5,892 nucleotides of DNA. It comes from CBDUUP01 sp965370435 (GTDB taxonomy: Bacteria; Chloroflexota; Anaerolineae; Anaerolineales; UBA11579). The stretch spans positions 1 through 5,892 of the forward strand of contig CBDUUP010000296.1 in assembly GCA_965370435.1 (NCBI GenBank). The letters are read 5' to 3'. Both the position numbers and the translations under genes were made by a program. How positions within the stretch are numbered: position 1 is the first letter of the stretch; each line of letters begins with the position of its first letter. The notes below the pieces were generated by a model that did no database searches, was not told where the DNA came from, and saw nothing but the letters and a program-made list of their open reading frames with translations. Positions 1-5,892 of the stretch are shown piece by piece.

Positions 1-3
1 AAT

Positions 4-26
4 GGGGCGACCCAGGGGGTCGCCCC
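4..26. repeat. Perfect 10-bp inverted repeat (palindromic element)
   Basis: GGGGCGACCC at 4-13 is matched exactly by its reverse complement GGGTCGCCCC at 17-26, leaving a 3-base loop (AGG). The hairpin is very GC-rich. It has no T-run directly after it on either strand, so it looks more like a dispersed REP-type palindrome than a classical terminator. From memory, similar GTAGGGGCGACC-type palindromes are common between genes in Chloroflexota and other environmental genomes. It may continue left of the window. Confidence 0.7.
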
Positions 27-31
27 TACTG

Positions 32-87
32 AAAAAATGGTGGCGAGGCTTTAGCCGGTGGTTTTGCTAGACCCGGCTGAAGCCTCG
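32..87 (-). terminator. 15-bp hairpin with T-run; possible terminator of the minus-strand gene
   Basis: The arm at 44-58 (CGAGGCTTTAGCCGG) pairs with 73-87 (CCGGCTGAAGCCTCG) over 15 positions with one G-T wobble, around a 14-base loop. Read on the minus strand, the stem starts 29 bases after the TAA at 117-119. It is followed after six bases by a run of six T (plus-strand A at 32-37). The spacing between stem and T-run is longer than in a textbook intrinsic terminator, so termination is likely but not certain. The sequence also resembles dispersed repeats of the GGCTTTAGCC type, so this may be a mobile palindrome that happens to sit at a gene end. Confidence 0.5.
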
Positions 88-116
88 ACTCCTGAGGTGG
101 TGAGGGATTCTTGGGG

Positions 117-1031
117 TTAGTTGAGGACTTCGATGTTGGGTTTGAGGGGGATGCGGTCGATGAGGTCGATGAAGTCTTCGCGGGTGATTTCGGGATCGGG
201 TTTGGGGCAGAGGGCGCGCAAGGTGGCTTCCATGACGTTGGTGCCGAAGCTGCGGCCTTCCAGGCGGGGGGTGGTGGTGACCAGGATGTGGAGGCCGCGC
301 TTTTGGAGTTCTTCCACGTTCTGGGCGGTGGTGGTGTTGGTGACGATGATCTTGCCGCTGAGGTCGGGGGGCATGTAGTGGCGGATCTGGAGGAAGTCCC
401 CGGCAATCAGACCGGCTTCTCCGTAATATTTGGGGTATTTGTTTTGGGGTTCTTCTTCCTGCTGCGCGCCGAGGGGGTAGAACCACATGTAGGGAAGTTG
501 GGTGATGAAGGGCAGCAGGACGGCGGCGATCAGGCGCACCATAGCCAGGCTGCGGATGGGGATGGGGAGGTTGAGGGTGAACATGAAGTCGCCGAAGGTG
601 GTGTCGCATCCGGCGTTGACGACGGCTTGGGCCATCTGGTAGCGGTCTACGGCGGTGGTCTTGAGGGCTTTCATGCCTACCAGGGTTTTGCCTTCTTTCT
701 GGAGATGTTCTTCCAGGGCGACCAGGGCGCGCTGGGCCAGGATGCCTTTGACGCCGTTGCCGTCGCCGACCTTGCTGATCTTGATGGCCTTGCGGATGCG
801 CTTGATGTCCCGGAAGTAGTATTTGCGTTTGCCCACTTCGAGGAAGAATTCCGAGCCGCCGACGCCAAAGGCGTCCACCTTGCCGTCCAAATCTTTGTAG
901 CGCTGCACGGCCAGTTCGAAGTCGGCGTCGGTCCCCTGGCGGGAGAGTTCGCATTCTTCGCCCAGTAATTCCAGCCGGGTGGTGTGGTCTCGGGTGGAAG
1001 AGCCAACGCTGATGGATAATATTTTTTTCAT
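117..1031 (-). CDS. 'Quinate 5-dehydrogenase'-family protein (function unproven)
   Basis: The product has 304 residues and is cytoplasmic, with no signal peptide. I recognise the family from its N-terminal MKKILSISVGSS, the VDAFGVGG segment (about 52-59), FGDFMFTLNLPIP (about 146-158), AGDFLQIRHYMP (about 210-221), and the best conserved part, IIVTNTTTAQNVE followed by TTTPRLEGRSFGTNVMEA (about 228-269). Genomes often label such proteins quinate 5-dehydrogenase, which would oxidise quinate to 3-dehydroquinate with NAD(P)+. I do not see a clear GxGxxG nucleotide-binding motif or the shikimate-dehydrogenase catalytic Lys/Asp pair, so the enzyme name should be treated as tentative. The hydrophobic stretch at about 164-186 is probably a buried helix. 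The start at 1031 is chosen over an in-frame ATG at 1064 because GGAGGG sits four bases before it and because 1064 lies inside the -10 box. It is monocistronic and divergent from the LOG gene. No aromatic-pathway gene is beside it. Confidence 0.8.
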   Translation of the reverse strand: MKKILSISVGSSTRDHTTRLELLGEECELSRQGTDADFELAVQRYKDLDGKVDAFGVGGSEFFLEVGKRKYYFRDIKRIRKAIKISKVGDGNGVKGILAQRALVALEEHLQKEGKTLVGMKALKTTAVDRYQMAQAVVNAGCDTTFGDFMFTLNLPIPIRSLAMVRLIAAVLLPFITQLPYMWFYPLGAQQEEEPQNKYPKYYGEAGLIAGDFLQIRHYMPPDLSGKIIVTNTTTAQNVEELQKRGLHILVTTTPRLEGRSFGTNVMEATLRALCPKPDPEITREDFIDLIDRIPLKPNIEVLN

Positions 1032-1035
1032 GCTG

Positions 1036-1041
1036 CCCTCC
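1036..1041 (-). promoter_or_regulatory. Shine-Dalgarno GGAGGG fixing the start at 1031
   Basis: On the minus strand GGAGGG ends four bases before the ATG at 1031. No comparable site precedes the upstream in-frame ATG at 1064. A short CCCT/AGGG complement around it could form a weak four-pair hairpin over the site, but I would not call this regulation. Confidence 0.75.
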
Positions 1042-1063
1042 GAAGGGTGTGGGGTTTCTCTCA

Positions 1064-1091
1064 ATTGTACTTATCCCTGGGCTGGTGTAAA
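1064..1091 (-). promoter_or_regulatory. Sigma-70-type promoter of the minus-strand gene
   Basis: Read on the minus strand, TTTACA (1091-1086, five of six to TTGACA) is followed by a 16-base spacer and TACAAT (1069-1064, five of six to TATAAT). Transcription would start near 1057, giving a leader of about 25 bases that contains the Shine-Dalgarno. This agrees with the start codon at 1031 and excludes the one at 1064. Confidence 0.6.
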
Positions 1092-1280
1092 GGGGGAAAT
1101 GGGGGGAGTTTTTTAGGCGCGCAGCGGATTGTAAATGTGACTTTTGAAATATGGGTATATTTTAATCTTTTTCACCACAGAGACACAGAGAACGCAGAGA
1201 AAAGATAAAAGCAAAAATATATTAAAAACTCTGGGTATTCGAAGAGTTTAGGGAGGAACGATAGGGACAGGGGAGACCCT
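1092..1280. other. Divergent intergenic spacer without a gene
   Basis: The full gene-free stretch is 1032-1371 (340 bases). Besides the two promoters and the CACAGAGA repeat it is AT-rich (about 1140-1250) with A-runs. It contains a weak inverted repeat, AAACTC at 1226-1231 and GAGTTT at 1244-1249. I find no frame with coding character, no tRNA and no clear terminator here. Confidence 0.5.
1175..1200. repeat. Degenerate CACAGAGA short tandem repeat
   Basis: Three imperfect units of eight to nine bases lie in a row: CCACAGAGA (1175-1183), CACAGAGA (1184-1191) and ACGCAGAGA (1192-1200). A T-run precedes them and an A-rich tract follows. I recall nearly the same string (TTCACCACAGAGACACAGAG) as a widespread intergenic element in unrelated environmental bacteria. 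What it does is not known to me. Confidence 0.6.
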
Positions 1281-1310
1281 TTGAGAGTGTCTGAAGGTAA
1301 ATGCTATAAT
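1281..1310 (+). promoter_or_regulatory. Strong extended -10 promoter of the LOG-family gene
   Basis: TTGAGA at 1281-1286 (five of six to consensus) is followed by an 18-base spacer and a perfect TATAAT at 1305-1310. The TGC at 1302-1304 supplies an extended -10 element. Transcription would start near 1317, leaving a leader of about 55 bases before the ATG at 1372. I see no evident operator or riboswitch in that leader. Confidence 0.75.
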
Positions 1311-1371
1311 GGGGCATTCATTCAAGGATTGTTCAATCCACTAGAACTATGCTGACCAACGAGGCTCATTT

Positions 1372-1953
1372 ATGAAATCGCTTTGTGTTTACTGCGGTTC
1401 TTCGGATAAGGTTGGCGGGCATTATCTCGAGGCGGCCCGGCAGATGGGGGCGGCGGTCGCCCAACGCGGCATAGAGCTTGTCTATGGGGCTGGGAGCACC
1501 GGGTTGATGGGGGCGTTGGCGGATGGGGTCCTGGAAGCGGGGGGGGAGGTGGTGGGGGTGATCACTGAGCAATTCAACACGCCGGAGTTGGCCCATTATG
1601 GGTTGACCCGCCTGGAAGTAGTGGCGGATATGCACACCCGCAAAGCGCGGATGTTTGAGCTGGCCGACGGTTTTGCGGCCTTGCCGGGGGGCTATGGGAC
1701 GCTGGAGGAGTTTTTTGAGGTCTTAACCTGGGCGCAGATCGGGCTGCACAGCAAGCCGGTTGGGCTGCTCAACGTTCAGGGGTATTACGACCCGCTGTTG
1801 GGACTGGTCGAACACATCAGCGAGGAGGGTTTTATCTATTCCGAGCATCGGAGGCTGTTCGTCAGTGAAGCGGACCCCCAGGTTTTGTTGGATGGGTTGG
1901 AAAATTATCATCCCCCGGAGGGTCTGGCGCGGTGGGTAGATCGAGGGGATTGA
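1372..1953 (+). CDS. LOG-family protein (nucleoside 5'-monophosphate phosphoribohydrolase)
   Basis: The 193-residue protein is a full-length member of the LOG / TIGR00730 Rossmann-fold family. Proteins of this family, including plant LOG, hydrolyse the N-glycosidic bond of cytokinin riboside monophosphates or simple nucleotides such as AMP, releasing base and ribose 5-phosphate in the cytoplasm. Visible hallmarks are the N-terminal strand SLCVYCGSS (3-11), the nucleotide-binding loop YGAGSTGLMG (38-47), DMHTRKARM (86-94), and the signature PGGYGTLEE (105-113) with its catalytic Arg/Glu region (R90, E112/E113). The start is supported by GAGG at 1361-1364, seven bases upstream, and by the promoter. 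It appears to be transcribed alone: the next gene starts 284 bases later with its own promoter-like sequence. In bacteria the physiological substrate is usually unknown. 'Lysine decarboxylase' labels for this family are historical errors. Confidence 0.93.
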   Translation: MKSLCVYCGSSDKVGGHYLEAARQMGAAVAQRGIELVYGAGSTGLMGALADGVLEAGGEVVGVITEQFNTPELAHYGLTRLEVVADMHTRKARMFELADGFAALPGGYGTLEEFFEVLTWAQIGLHSKPVGLLNVQGYYDPLLGLVEHISEEGFIYSEHRRLFVSEADPQVLLDGLENYHPPEGLARWVDRGD

Positions 1954-1967
1954 GGGTTGGGAATGGT

Positions 1968-2041
1968 GGCAAGGGGCAAGTGGCAGGTAGGCAAGTAGGC
2001 AAGTTGCAGGCGGCAAGTGGGCAAGTGGCGGGCGGCAAGTT
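1968..2041. repeat. Degenerate GGCAAGT tandem tract
   Basis: GGCAAG or GGCAAGT occurs at 1968, 1975, 1990, 1998, 2012, 2020 and 2034, at uneven spacing of 7-15 bases, joined by GG, AGG or TGCAGGC linkers. The tract begins 15 bases after the LOG stop codon. No hairpin with a T-run is present, so it does not look like a terminator. The uneven spacing and lack of unique spacers exclude CRISPR. Slippage or recombination among short repeats would explain it. Confidence 0.7.
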
Positions 2042-2125
2042 GTAAGCAGCTTTATCCGGGGTTGGACATTGAGGCCCGAAATCTCAAGTTAGGATTTATG
2101 ATTGTGAAACTAACAAGATTATATG

Positions 2126-2154
2126 TGGACAAAATGTTAATTTGCGGGTAAAGT
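2126..2154 (+). promoter_or_regulatory. Possible sigma-70 promoter of the CHASE-sensor/kinase unit
   Basis: TGGACA at 2126-2131 (five of six to TTGACA) is followed by exactly 17 bases and TAAAGT at 2149-2154 (four of six to TATAAT). It sits in an AT-rich stretch (about 2090-2190) that contrasts with the GC-rich tract before it. The start would be near 2161, with a leader of about 77 bases. A weaker alternative is TTGCGG at 2142 with TAAATA at 2165. Confidence 0.4.
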
Positions 2155-2237
2155 AGTAATGTTCTAAATATGCACAAAATTGTCTACTTCTCGAAACCAC
2201 CCATTTGATGAGGAAGGCTCCCAGAGTAGAATAATTG

Positions 2238-3464
2238 ATGACCCAAAACAGAATCCTCACCCGGACGGCGGTTGCTTTTTTCATAGCCTTGAGCATGTGC
2301 ACAGCCTTCGTCTATTTGGTGGAACGCAACCGGCAAACTCAACTGCGCCAGGCCATCGCCGAAGTGAGCGCGGCCCAAGCCTATTCTCTTGAACGGCAAT
2401 TGAACCGCTCACTTTCGGCCACCTATGCCCTGGCTTTTATATTGCGTCAAAATAAGGGCATCCATGATTTTGACGCCCTGGCAGCAGATATGATCGCAAA
2501 CTACGGCGGCATCAGCAGTTTGCAGCTCGCCCCAGATGGCGTAGTGACCCAAATATACCCCCTGGAGGGAAATGAAGCCGCGATAGGCCACGATCTGCTC
2601 AATGACCCCAACCGGAGAACGGAAGCCCTGGAGACAATTAGTTCAAAAGAGCTGACCCTTGCGGGGCCTTTTGAACTGGTTCAAGGCGGAGTGGCCGTCA
2701 TTGGCCGGTATCCAGTCTTTTTGCCCGATGAGGAGACCGGCGAGGAGCGTTTTTGGGGGTTTACGATTGTGCTGATCGGTTTGCCTGAATTGCTGGAGGC
2801 CACCAATTTGAACCAACTCAGTGGGCATGGATTTGAGTACGAACTCTCACGCCAGGATCCCGATACGGGAGAACGAGTCATTTTCGATCAGTCATCGGAT
2901 GGGGTTCTCCGAAATTCAATTTCCTATGATATAGAAGTGCCCAATGGCCGATGGGCATTATCTATCGCCCCCCAAAACGGGTGGATATCGCCATTCTTTC
3001 TCAGCATGGAATTGTTTCTCATCCTCTTTGTCAGCGCCATGGTTGCCTTCATCGCAAACCAGAATATCAGGCATACGGAAGAAATATCCAAATCCAACGA
3101 GTTGTTGACGACTGAAATTGATGAGCGCAAACGAGCGGAGGCGGCGCTTAAAATATCGAATGACGAGTTAGAGCATCGGGTTGAGGAGCGGACGGCGGAA
3201 TTATCAATTTTAATTGCCCAGTTAGAGGAGCAGATCTCCGAACGCAAGGAGGCGGAGAATGAAATCCAAAAACTCAACCTGGCGTTGGAGCAGCGGGTGG
3301 ATGAACGAACCAAAGAATTGCAGCGGGTGATCAATCTGATGGCCGGGCGCGAGGTGCGCATGGCGGAACTGAAAGAAGCCATCCGCCAACTGCGCGCCCA
3401 ACTGGGGGAGGCGGGCTTGGATCCGGTGGCCGGGGATCCGTTGGGGGTGGAAGACCTCGATTAG
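2238..3464 (+). CDS. Membrane CHASE-domain sensor without a kinase domain
   Basis: The 408-residue protein has a membrane segment at about 11-28, an extracytoplasmic CHASE domain at about 29-250, a second membrane segment at about 253-273, and a cytoplasmic coiled coil from about 278 to 390. The CHASE pattern is visible in GGISSLQLAPDGVV (90-103), IYPLEGNEAAIGHDLL (106-121) and the AGPFELVQGGVAVIGRYPVF segment (142-161). CHASE domains bind small extracellular ligands, for example cytokinins in plant receptors. Here the ligand is unknown. The coiled coil carries two copies of an ERK-AE...RVxERTxEL helix, 39 residues apart. The protein ends at LMAGREVRMAELKEAIRQL plus a short acidic tail, with no HisKA, GGDEF or receiver domain, so it needs a partner for output. 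The neighbouring kinase is the obvious candidate. TTG at 2235 is directly upstream and in frame; ATG 2238 is preferred, but no good Shine-Dalgarno precedes either. Confidence 0.88.
   Translation: MTQNRILTRTAVAFFIALSMCTAFVYLVERNRQTQLRQAIAEVSAAQAYSLERQLNRSLSATYALAFILRQNKGIHDFDALAADMIANYGGISSLQLAPDGVVTQIYPLEGNEAAIGHDLLNDPNRRTEALETISSKELTLAGPFELVQGGVAVIGRYPVFLPDEETGEERFWGFTIVLIGLPELLEATNLNQLSGHGFEYELSRQDPDTGERVIFDQSSDGVLRNSISYDIEVPNGRWALSIAPQNGWISPFFLSMELFLILFVSAMVAFIANQNIRHTEEISKSNELLTTEIDERKRAEAALKISNDELEHRVEERTAELSILIAQLEEQISERKEAENEIQKLNLALEQRVDERTKELQRVINLMAGREVRMAELKEAIRQLRAQLGEAGLDPVAGDPLGVEDLD
3114..3320 (+). repeat. Two-copy signalling-helix repeat inside the CHASE sensor
   Basis: Residues 293-322 and 332-361 of the CHASE protein align without gaps: EIDERKRAEAALKISNDELE against QISERKEAENEIQKLNLALE, each followed by an RVxERTxEL block. 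The period is 39 residues. A third copy is in the kinase at residues 522-551 (5054-5143), between PAS 2 and HisKA. These are the linker helices that normally follow a PAC motif, here present in tandem without any PAS domain. Confidence 0.7.
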
Positions 3465-3490
3465 GGACTGGAAGGGTGAATGCGCTGATT

Positions 3491-5892
3491 ATGCCTACTG
3501 ATAACGAGAAAACCAAAGCCCAACTGATAGATGAATTGGCGGATATGCGCCGCCGGGTGGCAGAGATGGAGGCGGGAAGACTGGCAGCCTATCAGCCTCC
3601 GGCCGCGTTGGAAGAGGCGGAGGAACTCGAGCCACACGTTGAGTTCCAGGGGCGGGAGGTGTCTTGCCGGGCGGTGGGGATATTCTTCCAGCAGCTTAAG
3701 GTGAAGGGATTGGAACCGGAAGCCTTGACCGAGGGTGTCAATTACTCCCTCGATCACCTGAAGGACAAAAACGAGCGGATAGATTGGGCCAGCTACCTCG
3801 CTTTGATGGAAAATGTGAGCCGGATATGGACGGATGAGGAATTGGTGGGGATCGGGGAGATTTTGATCCATACTCGGTGGCTGAGACCTTTTGCAATCAT
3901 TTCAAGGTTTTTCTTCTCGGTCAACGACATCTACCGTTGGACCACCCAACCGGGAAGCGGCCCAGGGAATATCATGTTTTCCTGTTTGCGCAGTTCGGTT
4001 CGGGAGGCAGGCCCTCAATTGCTGGAATTGACCATCAGAATGCTATCCGATTACGCGCCTTGCCGCGAATTCTTCTACGTCACTCTGGGAAATTTATCGG
4101 TCATGCCGGAGCTTTTGGGATTGGAGAAGGCGGAGATAGACATGGAGCGGTTTGAGAACGGCGCCCGGTTCTTGATACAAGCGCCGGAGGGGGGCGGGAC
4201 GTTGGCCCGGATGCGCAAGGCTGTCTCCTGGCCTTTCACCGCCCGGGCCGCGGCCAAGGAATTACGGGAGGCGCATGAACTCCTCCAGAAGCGTTATCAG
4301 GAATTGGAAGCAGAGGTCAGCGAGCGCCAAAGGGCGGAGGAACAAATCCGCGTCCAGGCGAATCTGTTAGATAATGTGTCCGACGCGGTCATTTCTACCG
4401 ATATGGATTTTAATATTTTGAGTTGGAACTGGGCCGCTGAAAAACTGTATGGATGGAAAGCTGATGAGGCCATAGGCCAACCCTTTCAACAATTTCTCAA
4501 CCAAGAGTATATTGACGACTCTCGGGATGTTGTTATTGGAAATTTGCTGGAAAAGGGGGCTTACGAGGGAGAGGTATTGCAATCTCGCAAAGATGGAACC
4601 TCGCTCAACGTGTTGGGATCGGTGACTTTACTTCGCGATAGCGAAGGGAATCCGGTGGGGGTGGTGGGGGTGAACAGGGACATCACGCTGCGTAAACAGG
4701 CCGCCGAAGCGCTGCGGGAGAGCGAGGAGAATTACCGGCAGTTGGTGGAACACTCATTGGCGGGGATCTACATTGTTCAGGAACACATTGTCACGTTCTG
4801 CAACCAGCAATATGCCAATATATTCGGTTATGAAAGCGCGGAGGAGTTGATAGGGAAGAACACGAGAGAATTGATCGCCCCGGAGAGTTGGGAAACAGTG
4901 GATACGGAGGTAGAGGCCAGAGCATCAGGTTTAAAAGAAAGCAGCCAGTATGGGTTCAAGGGCGTAAAAAAAGACGGGACGATTTTCGACATTGAGGTGT
5001 GGGGGACTCAGATCGAGTACCGGGGGAAATCGGCTATTCAGGGGACTCTGGTGGATGTCACAGAGCGCAAGCGGGCGGAGGATGAAATCCGCAAGCTCAA
5101 CGATGAACTGGAACAGCGCGTGACGGCTCGCACGGCGGAACTCAAGGAGCGGGTTGGCGAAGTCGAACTGCTCAACCGGGCTATGGCCAATGTCCTGGAA
5201 GACCAGCAGGCTGCCAACCGCAGATTGGAAGATATGACCCAGAAATTGCAGGAGTTAAACAAGGAATTGGAGGCTTTCTCTTACTCAGTTTCGCACGACC
5301 TGCGGGCGCCCTTGCGGGCGTTGGAAGGTTTTTCGAGCATTTTGGTGGAGCAATATGGGTCCAACTTTGATGAGGAGGGAGGGCATTATTTGCAGCGGAT
5401 ATTGGGGAATACCCGCTATATGGGGGAGTTGATAGATGGGTTGTTGGCGCTTTCTCGATTGAGCCGGCAGGAGCTAAACCGGCAAGTGGTGCAGCCGACA
5501 GAGATTGTCGAGCAAGTCTTGGAAGGCCTGGGGGAGGAGGGCCGGGAGGTCAAGGTCACGCTTGGGGACTTGCCCGAATGCCGGGCTGACCCGACCCTGC
5601 TGCGGCAGGTTTTCGCCAATCTGCTGGCCAATGCTTACAAGTTCACCCAACTGAAGGAGGATGCTCATATCGAGGTGGGGGTGGAGGAGATCAAAGGCGA
5701 GCAGATTTATTTTGTGAAGGATAATGGGGTGGGATTTAATATGGCCTATGCGGATAAGCTGTTTGAGGTTTTCCAGCGGCTGCATGGGATGGAGGAGTAT
5801 GAGGGCACGGGGGTGGGGCTGGCGATCGTTTTGCGCATTGTCCGCCGCCACGGGGGCCGGGTTTGGGCGGACGCGGAGATTGGCCGGGGGGC
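3491..5892 (+). CDS. PAS-PAS sensor histidine kinase with unnamed N-terminal domain (partial)
   Basis: The frame is open for 800 codons to the right edge, where it is cut near the end of the ATPase domain. The order is: a short coiled coil (about 5-30); a soluble domain of unknown type (about 48-250); a coiled coil (255-290); PAS/PAC 1 (about 292-400, ending GVNRDIT); PAS/PAC 2 (about 415-524, ending LVDVTERK); a coiled coil (525-590); HisKA with H-box SYSVSHDLRAPLRAL, phospho-acceptor H602; and HATPase_c with N-box NLLANAYKFT (N714), G1 DNGVGF (744-749), F-box LFEVFQRLHG (757-766) and G2 GTGVGL (772-777). All catalytic motifs are intact. The H-box, the YADKLFEVFQRLH stretch and the absence of membrane segments resemble cytoplasmic phytochrome-type (Cph1-like) kinases. 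The product should autophosphorylate and pass phosphate to a response regulator, not seen here unless fused or encoded beyond the edge. ATG 3491 is chosen because MPTDNEKTKAQLIDEL looks like a usual N-terminus. GTG 3476 is in frame, with AGGG nine bases upstream, and is a real alternative. It is almost certainly co-transcribed with the CHASE gene. Confidence 0.92.
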   Translation, partial: MPTDNEKTKAQLIDELADMRRRVAEMEAGRLAAYQPPAALEEAEELEPHVEFQGREVSCRAVGIFFQQLKVKGLEPEALTEGVNYSLDHLKDKNERIDWASYLALMENVSRIWTDEELVGIGEILIHTRWLRPFAIISRFFFSVNDIYRWTTQPGSGPGNIMFSCLRSSVREAGPQLLELTIRMLSDYAPCREFFYVTLGNLSVMPELLGLEKAEIDMERFENGARFLIQAPEGGGTLARMRKAVSWPFTARAAAKELREAHELLQKRYQELEAEVSERQRAEEQIRVQANLLDNVSDAVISTDMDFNILSWNWAAEKLYGWKADEAIGQPFQQFLNQEYIDDSRDVVIGNLLEKGAYEGEVLQSRKDGTSLNVLGSVTLLRDSEGNPVGVVGVNRDITLRKQAAEALRESEENYRQLVEHSLAGIYIVQEHIVTFCNQQYANIFGYESAEELIGKNTRELIAPESWETVDTEVEARASGLKESSQYGFKGVKKDGTIFDIEVWGTQIEYRGKSAIQGTLVDVTERKRAEDEIRKLNDELEQRVTARTAELKERVGEVELLNRAMANVLEDQQAANRRLEDMTQKLQELNKELEAFSYSVSHDLRAPLRALEGFSSILVEQYGSNFDEEGGHYLQRILGNTRYMGELIDGLLALSRLSRQELNRQVVQPTEIVEQVLEGLGEEGREVKVTLGDLPECRADPTLLRQVFANLLANAYKFTQLKEDAHIEVGVEEIKGEQIYFVKDNGVGFNMAYADKLFEVFQRLHGMEEYEGTGVGLAIVLRIVRRHGGRVWADAEIGRG

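Noticed and set aside
67..968. Long open frames on both strands (67-954 minus, 111-968 plus) overlapping the minus-strand gene
   Set aside because: Their products are low-complexity (Arg/His/Pro-rich, or Gly/Val/Asp/Phe-rich) as expected from GC-rich codons read in other frames. The 117-1031 frame has recognisable family motifs, promoter and Shine-Dalgarno.
1968..2041. GGCAAGT tract as a CRISPR array
   Set aside because: The repeated core is only 6-7 bases, spacing is irregular, there are no unique spacers of 25-40 bases, and no cas gene is nearby.
2208..2234. Eight-codon mini-frame (ATG at 2208, TAA at 2232) ending directly before TTG 2235 of the CHASE gene
   Set aside because: The abutting position could hint at translational coupling, but there is no Shine-Dalgarno before it and such short frames are frequent by chance. 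It also shows that 2208 cannot be the start of the CHASE gene.
3476..3490. GTG at 3476 as the main start of the kinase
   Set aside because: It has AGGG nine bases upstream and cannot be excluded, but the ATG at 3491 gives the more usual N-terminal sequence. Kept only as an alternative.
3461..3871. 136-codon minus-strand frame opposite the start of the kinase
   Set aside because: It lies fully antisense to the kinase N-terminal domain, shows no known motif and has no ribosome site. The plus frame is open throughout and leads directly into PAS and kinase domains.
3877..4155. 92-codon plus-strand frame within the kinase N-terminal region
   Set aside because: It might suggest that the region is a separate small gene or that the kinase is frameshifted. 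Reading codon by codon from 3491 shows one uninterrupted frame to 5892, so this is a shadow.

Overview
The window looks like ordinary chromosomal DNA from a free-living, GC-rich bacterium. Chloroflexota (Anaerolineae-like) is my best guess. It rests on the protein families, on the PAS/CHASE kinase style with its typical sensor C-terminus, and on the short palindromic and degenerate intergenic repeats. This is recall, not a search, and Deltaproteobacteria or a similar group cannot be excluded. I see no phage, transposase, CRISPR or RNA gene.

Layout. Positions 1-90 hold two adjacent inverted repeats. The second is followed by a T-run when read on the minus strand, so it may terminate the first gene. 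Positions 117-1031 (minus) encode a 304-residue protein of the family usually labelled 'quinate 5-dehydrogenase', with a good promoter at 1064-1091 and a strong Shine-Dalgarno that fixes its start. Positions 1032-1371 are a divergent intergenic region with a degenerate CACAGAGA repeat and a strong extended -10 promoter. That promoter drives a 193-residue LOG-family nucleotide phosphoribohydrolase (1372-1953, plus). Positions 1954-2237 hold a degenerate GGCAAGT tandem tract and then an AT-rich leader with a plausible promoter.

The right half is a two-gene sensory unit on the plus strand. The first gene (2238-3464) encodes a membrane-anchored CHASE-domain sensor: TM, extracytoplasmic CHASE domain, TM, then a long coiled coil, with no kinase transmitter. 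The second (3491 to beyond the right edge) encodes a soluble hybrid: an N-terminal domain of about 250 residues that I cannot name firmly, a coiled coil, PAS, PAS, a coiled coil, HisKA and HATPase_c. It is open across all 2400 visible coding bases and is cut by the window edge within the last part of HATPase_c. Only 26 bases separate the two genes, or 11 with an alternative GTG start. They share the same signalling-helix motif (ERKRAE...LExRVxxRTxEL). My reading is that receptor and kinase are split over two polypeptides and probably work together; this is inference.

The most interesting items are the split CHASE/kinase arrangement and the unnamed N-terminal domain of the kinase. The rest is routine, and I do not see a clearly new system.
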